Positions 24,102-33,459 of a stretch of DNA of 64,000 nt are shown piece after piece. Location of the stretch: assembly GCA_028583415.1 (NCBI GenBank), contig CM053269.1, positions 60,377,007-60,441,006 on the forward strand, written 5' to 3'. The notes beneath the pieces are model-generated. The model saw only the letters and a program-made list of their open reading frames with translations, was not told the origin of the DNA and did not search any database. Numbering within the stretch: the stretch's first letter is position 1; every line of letters begins with the position of its first letter. This stretch comes from Protea cynaroides (Eukaryota > Streptophyta > Magnoliopsida > Proteales > Proteaceae). A program made the translations under genes and the position numbers.

Positions 24102-25185
24102 TTATGAGAATCTCATCTAAACCAACTGTAAAACCCCATGTAGTCATTTTCATCTGTTTAATTGAGCTAAACGCTTCTATATGTTGAGCATATCTGGGTG
24201 AGGGAGAAGGAACATCTGTAAAAATATCGAACTCCTGTACTGGAATCACACTAGTATATTGTTAATTATGCCTATTATGATGAACTCGCACTTCTTTCTC
24301 TTCCTATCTCAAACTTAGACCAGAAGCTTTGATCTAATATAGCTTTTCTGAATGTTGGATACGTAGGCATTTTCATGTTCATATTTGAACATTAAGGTTT
24401 TTGAGATGGGACTTTTGGACTATTTTGTTAACAAAATGTGTGACCTTTTGAGCTTCTTCACCACATATAATCCTTGAGCACTGCAGTTTATTTGTTTAAA
24501 TTGCTCGGCCACAACTCTGATAATATTCCAGGAAATAAATTAAAATTTTATTAAAAAAAGAGAGGGGGAGGGGGGGACTACCTCACTACCATTACCTCTT
24601 ACAATCTATCAAAAATTTATACCTGATTTATTAACCAAATGTTCTTTCTGAAGAAAATAAACTGATAGCGTATGGTTAAGATCATCTTATTCTATTAATT
24701 CCGTGTTGGACTTCATAAGTGGGACCAGTTTACAGTGAGTTGCCAGCACCATTTGACTATTTTGTGTTCAAGCTAAATTAAAACTTGGAACTTGGAAGGA
24801 TTCCTTTCTTTCCTCTTCAGCCGATTTTTGGGTGGGAGGTGGCCGATACCTGGAACTAAAGTAGATTACCAGCAGCATTATTCCCGATGTAAAGATCATC
24901 AACCCAGGTACCATTAAGCAGCATCTTAAACACCACTGATCTCTTGTTTCTGGAAACAGATTTACTTGCTATTATAACATTTGCTCAAACAGTTCCTTTT
25001 TCGGCTAGAATTCAGCAAGACATATATTAAGAGAGAAAAAAAGGTACAAAGTTGGCTTCTACGCATACCCAGACGGAAATAAAGCAAATCCAGTCCTCGA
25101 AACAATAAAAATAAGAAATTTTCTGGAGATGCAGATCAAGCAAGACTAAGGACAACGATAACAGATCAATAACAATGAGTTGGAT
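24102..25185. other. LHCA1 3' region and intergenic spacer; nothing else recognised
   Basis: The segment after the LHCA1 stop probably holds its 3' UTR. Beyond about 24300 the sequence is AT-rich without supported genes. A short G-run (24561-24577) is the only notable low-complexity tract. Confidence 0.5.
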
Positions 25186-25315
25186 CGTGAATGCAGATCC
25201 TCTCCCCACTTGTTAACCACTCTACACCTTTGTGGATCGTCCATCTGTGTGGGACCCACACCCCCTGGACTGTTCTCAAAGGTGTGCAGCAGTGCAGGTG
25301 GGGAGAGGATCCGGA
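25186..25315. repeat. Foldback (hairpin) MITE-like element
   Basis: The left arm begins GATCCTCTCCCCAC and the right arm ends GTGGGGAGAGGATC, its reverse complement. Inner parts also pair: CACCTTTG near 25227 with CAAAGGTG near 25277, and GTGTGGGACCCACACC in the loop is itself palindromic. No coding capacity, and I did not find a convincing target duplication. The termini resemble those of the foldback at 31841-32094. Confidence 0.72.
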
Positions 25316-26667
25316 CTCGTATTGTCTTAGTGGTTTCCAGTCTTTCAACTGGCAATATTTTGAAAACAAGCAGTCTTAAGAGAAGGGTAAAGCTTGGTTG
25401 GATATTCCCACATCCCCACCCTCCCCTTTCCTTCTTGGCAGAAGAATACCAGCAACTTGCAGCAATATGGAAAGCTAAAATCACAGAGAAAGTCATGTTC
25501 CTTGTCTGGGAAGCAGCTATAAAGGGCAAGTTCAGGCTGCAATTTTTTTCTGCAAGTTGAAGGCAAGGTTTTGCAATGGCCATCAGATTTGCATTGTGCT
25601 ATTAAGGCCTGTGAATCTGAAGGGCATGCCTGAATTCATTGCTCTTTTGTTAATTTATAAGATATGGATCCTCTTCATCCACTTCTCAATTGGAGAGGTT
25701 CCCTCTTGGTTAGTAAGAAAGTCCTTCTTTGGATCTGGAAATCAAGAGGAAATAAATTGTTTAAAAAGTAAAGAGAAGACTTCACTCAAATGGCTACAGC
25801 CTGTTATCCATCCTTGTACCGTTGTACGTGCGTATGTCCCTCTCTCTCTCTTCCTGAAACCTCTCTCCATCCATCCCGAATTCGGATTGCATCCTTCCCG
25901 CGTGAGTTCGGTCGATCTTGATTCTTGACTGTCCCAAAGATGGCTTGTGGCCTAGTACATGCACGTCAAACCACCGTACATCTCAAAGCCAGTCCAAACC
26001 ACCATCATCCACTGCAACTAATCTTATCAAAATCGCAAGAATGTGAGTGAGGTCCCACCCATCATCATACATGAAGATCATGATAGACTAAAAATGAGTG
26101 GCTAAATTAATAGCACAAAATATAATTTCTAGTACTGACTGGATCCAGATTTAATGAGGTTCTTCTCTCCTTGAATACGGCGCCGGCCGGAAAAGTGAAA
26201 CGAAAACAAATAGAAATCACTATATAAAGAAACAAAAATAATGCAAATGGCAATATTATATATTTGACACTGACCATACGGAAACATGTACACATGCAGT
26301 TTTTCCTTCTGCTCTGCATGAACACATGGCTTTGACTGTTTCTGATCTATGTATGGCGTGTTTTATCACTTTATGATTTTGTTTGTTTTTTGGGTAACTC
26401 GGTAACTCTGGATATTCCAAAGATTTGAGTTTTGACATTTCCATACACCAAAATGTCAACTTTTTATTTTTTAACTGCCAGAAGTTGCAGTAATTAACTA
26501 CCTTCGGTCATAAAGACTGCTGGGAATTGGGATTCAATTCAGAGCTAACGGTCCACCGGAACTGTAAAAAACATGGGAAGCGCTCTGTTTCCTGAACTTC
26601 AATATTCTGCATTCAGCTCATTCCCAAGAGTCAGAGAACAACTCTAACGCCAATAAGTAACCATTCA
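25316..26667. other. Upstream region of the CRINKLY4-related kinase; no gene assigned
   Basis: Several short open frames occur on both strands (for example 25557-25928) but none resembles a known family and codon use is unconvincing. The last few hundred bases are presumably promoter and leader of the receptor kinase at 26668. Confidence 0.45.
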
Positions 26668-29037
26668 ATGAGGAAACCCAGTAAAACCCAGCACAGAATC
26701 GAACCTGAGATGTTTCCCCAAAAGAGGTTCTTCGGGTTTTCCCGCTCACTTCCGCCATTGTTTCTGCTTCTGCTGCTACTACTAATGTTAATGACCTCCG
26801 GAGCTGTAGGGTTCGGCTCAATGGGTCCAATCTCCGCCGCGTTCGGAGAATATGGTTTCTTCTGCGCGATTGATGCTAGCGGTGTACAAGACGTGGTATG
26901 TTGGGAGAGGAACAGCTCCTTAAGCTCCGCTACCGCGTCTTTCAGCGCTCTACCTCCCATGGCTGCGCTCACAGGGGGCGAGGGTTTCATGTGTGGCCTT
27001 GAAGTGAATACCTCTCAGCCTTACTGTTGGAATTCGATTAGCTCAAGTTCGGATCTCGTCCCTCTCGATCTCAAAAAAACCGCTTATTCTCACATTGCTG
27101 CCGGAAAGAATCATGTTTGTGCCATCAGAGGATTCTATTATTCCAATGCCGATCCGAGTACAGTCGATTGTTGGGAATTGCAACCAAGTTCGAATAACCC
27201 ATTGGTTTCGATTTACAGTTCTTCCTTTTCCGATCCGTCCATTAATAATCTCGTTTTGAGATATATCGTTTCTGGGGAAGGATTTACTTGCGGTGTAGTA
27301 AGAGAAGGGGGAATTGTTTGTTGGGGACCCAAAGCCGTCAATTTGGTGGTGCCGGCAGCGTCTGAGACTTTCGTGAATCTTGCTTCGGGGAGGGATGCTG
27401 TGTGTGGGATATCAGGAGTCTCTGGTAAGGTCCAATGTTGGGGCCAAACTGATTCTTTCAGTGAACCTCCGGTTGGAACTCGATTCGTGGCTATAACTGC
27501 AGGCGCCCGCCATTTCTGCGGGATTCGAGAGATAGACCACGCGATCGAGTGTTGGGGCAACTTCGATGCTTCATCGGTTCCGACTGGTTCTGGATTTCTG
27601 GCCATTGCTTCGTCTGATTACACCACTTGCGGTGTTAGGGAAGATGAACTCATACTTGATTGCTGGGGGATTCAGGGTCCGTCGTCTCTGGATTTCAGCC
27701 CTCCGTTGCAGCTGTGCAGTCCAGGTCTCTGTACCGCCGGTTCCTGCGGAAATGGTAGCTTTGTTTTCAATGCCAGCATCCTCGACGTGCTTGAAGTTAC
27801 GAGCTTGTGCGTCAGGAAGGATCTGACGATATGCTTGCCTTGTCGATCCAACTGTTCAGAAGGCTTCTTCCCCTCTAGTTTGTGCAATGGGAATGCCGAT
27901 CGAGTGTGTACCGCTTGCTCTCTTTGCCAGAATAGCTCATGCTGGGATGTATGTGGAGTCCCTGCGTCTTCGAAGATGCAGGGGCAGCAGCAGCGGCACC
28001 AACAGATTAAGAAATTGATAATCATAATTGCGTCTTCTGTCTCGGTTCTCACCTTGGTCTTAATTGGGTGGCTTCTGCTCCATCGTTTCATTGCATCTGA
28101 GGGACACAACCAACGGCTGAAGAACATCGGTATGTCCTGTATAGGCAAACCTGTGGAGGAACCTGAAACCAACAATGAACCACCGGCCCCTTTGTGCACA
28201 GCTTCATCCATTGGGGAAACCCAAGTGTTTCGTCTCTCAGAACTTAAGGATGCTACTAACGGATTCAAGGAATTCAACGAGCTTGGCAGGGGAAGCTACG
28301 GATTTGTTTACAAAGCAATACTCTCAGATGGGTTACAGGTAGCAGTCAAGAGGGCCAATGCCGCCACGATAATCCATACCAACAGCCGAGAATTTGAAGC
28401 AGAATTAGAAATCCTCTGCAAGATCCGGCATCCCAATATTGTGAACTTGTTGGGTTACTGTGTAGAGATGGGAGAGAGACTGCTTATCTATGAATTCATC
28501 CCCTATGGTACACTTCATGATCACCTCCATGGTGGGCTTTCACCTCTGAGCTGGACTCTCAGATTGAAGATCTCAATGCAGGCTGCGAAGGGGCTTGAGT
28601 ACCTTCACAAGGAAGCCGTGCCTTCCATTGTCCACCGTGATGTGAAAACTTCCAACATTCTCTTGGACTCTGAGTGGACAGCACGAATTGCAGATTTTGG
28701 GCTTCTGACCTCTGTTGACAGAGAACAAAATGCTGATATGACAAGGGATGTATACAGCTATGGGATAGTTCTGTTGGAGATTCTCAGCGGAAGGAAAGAT
28801 TACGATAAGGATTTCACTCCTCCGAGCATTGTTGAATGGGCAGTGCCCCTCATTAGACGGGGTAATGCGGCTGAAATCATTGATCGGAATGTTGCTCTTC
28901 CAAAGAATGTGGAACCCTTGCTTAAACTTGCAGAAATTGCAGAGCTTTCAGTGAGGGAAGATCCATCTGAGCGCCCTACTATTTCTGATACGGCTTTGTG
29001 GTTGGAACAACTTGTGAGGGGTGGATTGATCTTTTAG
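26668..29037 (+). CDS. CCR2: CRINKLY4-related receptor-like kinase, CCR1/CCR2 type, single exon (789 aa)
   Basis: An intronless frame starts at 26668; an in-frame Met at 26710 (residue 15) could also serve and gives a cleaner signal peptide (Leu-rich core at about 30-42). The ectodomain has seven CRINKLY4 repeats, each marked by a CW core (VVCWER, PYCWNS, VDCWEL, IVCWGP, VQCWGQ, IECWGN, LDCWGI), about residues 48-350. A cysteine-rich TNFR-like segment follows (about 375-435). One transmembrane helix lies at about 449-473. The kinase domain (about 530-785) has GRGSYG, VAVK (K561), HRDVKTSN (D658) and DFG (676-678). Only 14 residues separate DFG from RDVYSYG (693), so the activation and P+1 segment including APE is missing. 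Arabidopsis CCR1 and CCR2 share this deletion, as I recall, and are thought to have little or no kinase activity and to work with ACR4. It is a plasma-membrane receptor; the ligand is unknown. Confidence 0.93.
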   Translation: MRKPSKTQHRIEPEMFPQKRFFGFSRSLPPLFLLLLLLLMLMTSGAVGFGSMGPISAAFGEYGFFCAIDASGVQDVVCWERNSSLSSATASFSALPPMAALTGGEGFMCGLEVNTSQPYCWNSISSSSDLVPLDLKKTAYSHIAAGKNHVCAIRGFYYSNADPSTVDCWELQPSSNNPLVSIYSSSFSDPSINNLVLRYIVSGEGFTCGVVREGGIVCWGPKAVNLVVPAASETFVNLASGRDAVCGISGVSGKVQCWGQTDSFSEPPVGTRFVAITAGARHFCGIREIDHAIECWGNFDASSVPTGSGFLAIASSDYTTCGVREDELILDCWGIQGPSSLDFSPPLQLCSPGLCTAGSCGNGSFVFNASILDVLEVTSLCVRKDLTICLPCRSNCSEGFFPSSLCNGNADRVCTACSLCQNSSCWDVCGVPASSKMQGQQQRHQQIKKLIIIIASSVSVLTLVLIGWLLLHRFIASEGHNQRLKNIGMSCIGKPVEEPETNNEPPAPLCTASSIGETQVFRLSELKDATNGFKEFNELGRGSYGFVYKAILSDGLQVAVKRANAATIIHTNSREFEAELEILCKIRHPNIVNLLGYCVEMGERLLIYEFIPYGTLHDHLHGGLSPLSWTLRLKISMQAAKGLEYLHKEAVPSIVHRDVKTSNILLDSEWTARIADFGLLTSVDREQNADMTRDVYSYGIVLLEILSGRKDYDKDFTPPSIVEWAVPLIRRGNAAEIIDRNVALPKNVEPLLKLAEIAELSVREDPSERPTISDTALWLEQLVRGGLIF

Positions 29038-29386
29038 AAGAAGACCGAGTCAGAGTAGCTTTTGTAAATTTTGGTGAACTGTTTGTATATTTCATTATAT
29101 TTATTCTTTCTACTTCAAAAAGTGAAGGAAACTGTTTGCGGCAAGGTTCTGAATTTGTTCAACGAGTTCTTGACCGGATTCACATCGTCTCCTCCCAGTC
29201 ATTCTGGGAGGACGGTGGCAACCTTCCTCGGAATTCTTGCCCGGATTCTTGCCCTTGATCTATAAGCTTTTTGGTAACTCTGTTCACATATGTTTTTTCG
29301 GTACAAGTTCTTTCCATAAAAAGGGATGGTCGGTGATAGTTGCTGAGGAAATGGTATCTTTTATAAGTTGTATTCTCTGTTTATGA

Positions 29387-29392
29387 AATAAA
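29387..29392 (+). terminator. Probable polyadenylation signal of the CRINKLY4-related kinase
   Basis: AATAAA lies about 350 bases after the stop codon in a T-rich context. It is the first perfect hexamer I noticed downstream. Its use is an inference. Confidence 0.4.
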
Positions 29393-29843
29393 ATCTTTAC
29401 GGACCATTCGAATTTCCATGGATTTCTCTAGCTTTGCTCTGTATCAAGGAGTTTGACGTTTTTATGAAATAATGGATATCACTTTGCGTAGCTGTTTATG
29501 ACACAGCATGGGATACCTTATTCCCTTTGTTAATGATATTAGGTTAAATTATTAATACTTAACCACAAAAAAAAAACATGATTAATGCCTTCATAATCAC
29601 ATTACAATATTACATATTACTGGAGTTTTGGCCACACGAAAAACAGAGATGGTCTAGTTCAAAAAAAAAAAAAAAAAAGTCGGCTCGTGGAAATTGAGTA
29701 AAACGTGGAGTAGCGGCCAAAAGCGCTGTCTACGACAACGCATGCAGAACCAACTATATTATTTTCTCACATATGTCCCCGACAGCTGCTGCCAACTCAT
29801 CAATGTGGGTCTCGTATCAGTTTCTCCATTATCGAAAGAAGAA
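29393..29843. other. Short intergenic region between the receptor kinase and the MULE
   Basis: AT-rich sequence with a 17-base A tract at 29662-29678. No gene is seen. Its last nine bases (29835-29843) are the target duplication of the adjacent MULE. Confidence 0.55.
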
Positions 29844-29926
29844 GAAAAAGTTTCATCTACATCCCATCAATGATTACTAACATCATCTACACTGCAGCAA
29901 GATTGTAAAAACATCACCTAGGTCCC
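29844..29926 (+). repeat. Left terminal inverted repeat of the MULE
   Basis: About 83 bp, matching the reverse complement of 31712-31794. Shared blocks include TTTCATCTACA, CTAACATCATCTACA, CAAGATT and AAAAACATCAC. Confidence 0.9.
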
Positions 29927-30120
29927 AAAAATTTTATTGTGCTAACCAAAGAAGTCCACTTCGTCAGAAGATTCCCGTTAGATGTTGATATCAGCTGTAT
30001 TGGACTATTTCATGAACGATATTGCCCTTAAAGTCAAGGTAAAAGACAATTTTTCCCTTCTTCTTTCTGTCTCTTCTTCTTTCCTCTTCTTTTTACCTTT
30101 TTCTTTTACTGTTCTAGATT

Positions 30121-31391
30121 TTGCAGATCACTTACTCAAACCCTTTCATAGCTTCCGCTTCTCTTCTCGTTTCTAAGCTTTTTCGAAAGGCCATGAAACT
30201 TGAGATCGAATTTTTTACTACTCAACCAATTATTAAACAAACTATAGTTCCTTTGATAAGAGTTCTTGATCCAGTGGATTGTCGTCTCACTCTATTTTCA
30301 AATTTTGATTTGACTTACACAATGGTTGATTCCTCTGCCATTTTAGTGGAGATTGCAATATTAACTGCACCAAGAGCTGATCATAGTGGAACAGAAAATC
30401 CACTTCCCTGGATGTCATATGTAGATATGAGGAACACGTACAATGTTCTTTCAAATAATTACTTCTCTTTATCGTTCCTCCAACTCTGTTCATCGTTGTC
30501 GTGGCTCTGGATTCTCTCCCACCAAACAGGACCTTTACCACCGGCATCTGATCTATCGGATACAAAACAGGGTATCCAAAAACAACAATCTCTTTTGGTG
30601 AACATTGCATCTGTAATTTTTTCACCTGTTTCTCTCTCCATCTCTCCCTCATGATGATGATTCTCTGTTTCCATCTAATTCTTTGCTAATACAAGTCTTT
30701 CATTCATTCTTTCTCTCTCTCTCAAACTTTTACCGGGGAAGGAAGGCCAAAGGGAGAGAGAAGGGGGTATCGTCGTATCGATCATCTTCTTCAATCTCCT
30801 CTTTTGCTGATCTCATAAACCATGCTTCAAAGTTCAAACGCAACACATCGCCTAGTCAAAACCTGATTAAATTCGTTGTTGATCGTCTACTTCCTTCACC
30901 AAAACGAAATACTAGTGCCGTTGATGAAGGCATTCCTTTTGGTCCCCGTCGACTATTTCACAAACACTTCCAGGTTAGCCTCATTTGTAAACCCCTGAAA
31001 CCTTCTAGGGTTTTCAGCAGCCCTATCCACAGACACTCCCAGACTAGCCTCCTTTGTAAATTCCTGAACCACTGCCGCTGCCTGCAGACCATTCCCTGCA
31101 TCCATCTACAAGCACAACAAACCCTCACTTGAAGCCTTCATCACAATTAAAACATCAAATTGTATGTTGACGGAGTTGCTGAATCTCGATTCCCTTATGC
31201 AGAATGGTAGCAACGATGACGACGATGACCTTCATGGCATGCCTCATCGCACTCTCAATGAAATCCTAAGCGAATCCGATTTTTCGTCTTCTCCTTCCTC
31301 TCCATCTTCCTTCAACAGTGTTATCTTTCTATCTAATTCGCGCTCGTTGTTCAATAAAGATGGGCAGAAACAAACATGGCTGCTTGGATGA
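30121..31391 (+). other. Uncharacterised open frames inside the MULE (possible captured sequence)
   Basis: Plus-strand frames at 30121-30654 (177 aa), 30683-31132 (149 aa) and 31164-31391 (75 aa) are the longest non-shadow frames in the element. The third is acidic then Ser-rich (NGSNDDDDDLHGMPHRTLNE). I recognise no domain in any of them and no transposase catalytic motif. They may be exons captured from a host gene or chance frames; I give no function. Confidence 0.3.
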
Positions 31392-31711
31392 TCTCGATGG
31401 GTTTTGAAATTTGGGTGAGATTAGAGGACTGAGTTAATGAGCCCTTGCATTAGTCGGGAAACCAAGTTGCCTTGCATGCTTGGTGGATGATTTCGTGAGG
31501 AGCGGAAGCAAATGTTGGAGTGGGTTTGCAATACTGGTGATGGGATCTTGCAGAGGAGAATGAGAGGAAGAGGAGGAGGGAGATGAAGGTGAGAGAGATG
31601 AGAGAGAACTTGAAGTTCAAATTAGTAAATCAACATAATTTTTTAGTTTTTCAATTTATAATATGAGGGGTAAAACTGTATTTCAACAATTTTAGTGATT
31701 TTCGTCAATTA

Positions 31712-31794
31712 AGTGGACTTAAGTGATGTTTTTGTAATCTTGTTGGTGTAGATGATGTTAGCAATCCTTGATGGTGTGTAGATGAAATTTTTTC
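31712..31794 (-). repeat. Right terminal inverted repeat of the MULE
   Basis: Partner of the left repeat at 29844-29926. The block AAGTCCACTT just inside this repeat also occurs inside the left arm after a gap (about 29952), so the repeats may once have been longer. Confidence 0.9.
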
Positions 31795-31840
31795 AAAGAA
31801 GAAACATCTACGCAGAGGTTCGAACCGGAGAGTGTTTGGT

Positions 31841-32094
31841 GTATCCAAATCCTCTCCTCCCAGAGGTTCCGGAGGAGAGGCTACAACCCCGTTAGATGGC
31901 CTGAGGCTCGGGTGAATCCTAGTCCTCCCTCTAAACCGACACCTGGAGGAGAGGCGGCAGCCCATTAGATGGCCTGAGGCTAGGTGTCGGTTCGGAGGGA
32001 GGACTCGAATTCACCCAAGCTTCAGGGGTCGGCCATCTAACAGGGCTGTCGCCTCTCCTCTCAAACCTCTGGGAGGAGAGGATGTGGATCCTTG
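31841..32094. mobile_element. 254-bp foldback element with perfect 9-bp TSD
   Basis: The whole element is one large imperfect inverted repeat. The left arm runs ATCCTCTCCTCCCAGAGGTT ... GTTAGATGGCC ... GTCCTCCCTC ... ACCGACACCT and the right arm repeats the same blocks in reverse complement. GTGTTTGGT is duplicated exactly at 31832-31840 and 32095-32103. The 9-bp duplication suggests mobilisation by a Mutator-type transposase. It lies 37 bp from the end of the larger MULE's duplication boundary. It is non-coding. Confidence 0.88.
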
Positions 32095-32103
32095 GTGTTT
32101 GGT

Positions 32104-33459
32104 TCATCTTTTATCCGGTTTGATTTTGGGGGGAAAACCGGACGTGGTCGAATGAAGTTTTCGATATACCGGTGGTTCGACCAACTAAACTAGACCGACC
32201 AACACGGGTACGGTAAATCCTAACTAACCATCAATCGTACGCCGCGCAGTGTACGTCAGAATCCAAATCTTCCAGTCAAAGGGGCCATGAGTTACGGGTA
32301 TTCCCCTTCACCTTCTCCCCTTGAGTCCATTCTTTCCCTCCCTTTGGCCTTCGGTTTCTCTCTCTCGTTTATGTGTGAAGTCTCCGTCACTTTCCATGCA
32401 AAATGACCAAGAATCGAGTACAACGTTATCCCCTCTCATTGTTATGTCCATTAATGAAATTATAATTCAATTTAAGAATTATTCGGTCTCTCCATGCTGC
32501 AATGCTCCTTCGCTTTGCTGATTGACGGGTAGGGTTTTCTCTGTTCGGCTGTCGAAGTGAGGCCATCAAGAAGTTAGGGTTTCGTACTGGCTACTGCAAA
32601 TCCAAATTTTAACCTCAAGTTTTTCCTCCCTGAGATAGAAACTTTTTTCATCCTTCGTTGCTGCGGCGCAGGTTTGCTCCAATAAGTTTTGCTATATATT
32701 ATATATTTGTCTCTTTGTTGCTTGGCGTCGTAGATCTAGGTCAATTTGTCTGTTTTCGATATTCAACGGATTGGGGTTTTGATTATTTAACTTATTTCTT
32801 GAATTCTCCTATTGATTGGGAAGGTCAAGGTACCGTTTACTGTGGATGGTGTTGTCGGGACGGCAACGAGGGGTTCTACCTTGGTTTCTATAAACTGGAG
32901 CGTTCGAGATGTTAGTGTTGAACCGCAAAGGCATTAATTTTATCAGCTGCTTCTTTCCGTTGTGCGAATGGCATCCTTTAGAATAACCAAGGTGGTTAGG
33001 GCTTGATGCCCTCGCCCTCCCGCAGGTATTTTGTTTAGTTTCTCTGATTGTTGGACGCTCTATCATTATCCACGACACCATACCTTCACCCTCCAGAAAG
33101 GGAGTACTTTTAACGTACATTGTGTTTGATCTTTTCTGATTCTCAACATTAACTTCTTTATTAGTAAGCACATCGCACAATCTCTCAGTACCGTTAGTTC
33201 ACCATGGTTTCTGCCATCAATCCGGGCTCCGTTACCCGACCCAAGTTTTTAGTTTACTTTGGGGGTGCTTAAACTAATGTTAAAAAAATTCTGAATTAAA
33301 CTATCTGTTCTCTATTTTATGTTATTTTTTTTCTCCAGACAGATTGCTTTCTCTTTAAATTGCATTTGGCATTCACGAAGCACTGATTGGGGATTTTTTT
33401 TTCATGGTTCAGGGATTCAATTTTGCTCTTGTTATCTCGAAAGTCAGTTGAAATTTCTA
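32104..33459 (+). other. Probable promoter and 5' leader region of the GRIK gene
   Basis: The region between the foldback element and the GRIK start codon has pyrimidine-rich leader-like sequence from about 32310, and several candidate splice signals (acceptors TGCGGCGCAG at about 32672 and TTTCTCCAG at about 33339). A spliced 5' UTR is therefore likely, but I cannot fix its exons. No other gene is supported. Confidence 0.4.

Larger units (their letters stand above)
29844..31794. mobile_element. Non-autonomous Mutator-like element (MULE) with long TIRs and perfect 9-bp TSD
   Basis: The left end starts GAAAAAGTTTCATCTACA; the right end, read in reverse, starts GAAAAAATTTCATCTACA. The two ends stay similar for about 83 bp. 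The flanking 9 bp AAAGAAGAA is exactly duplicated at 29835-29843 and 31795-31803, the length typical of Mutator transposition. The 1951-bp body has no transposase motif that I can recognise. It holds three modest open frames and an AC/GA-rich right part. It lies between the receptor kinase and the GRIK gene. It could be a Pack-MULE, but I cannot identify a donor gene. Confidence 0.9.

Noticed and set aside
27213..28277. Antisense and alternative-frame open frames of 86-201 aa within the receptor kinase gene
   Set aside because: They are shadows of the strongly coding frame on the plus strand.
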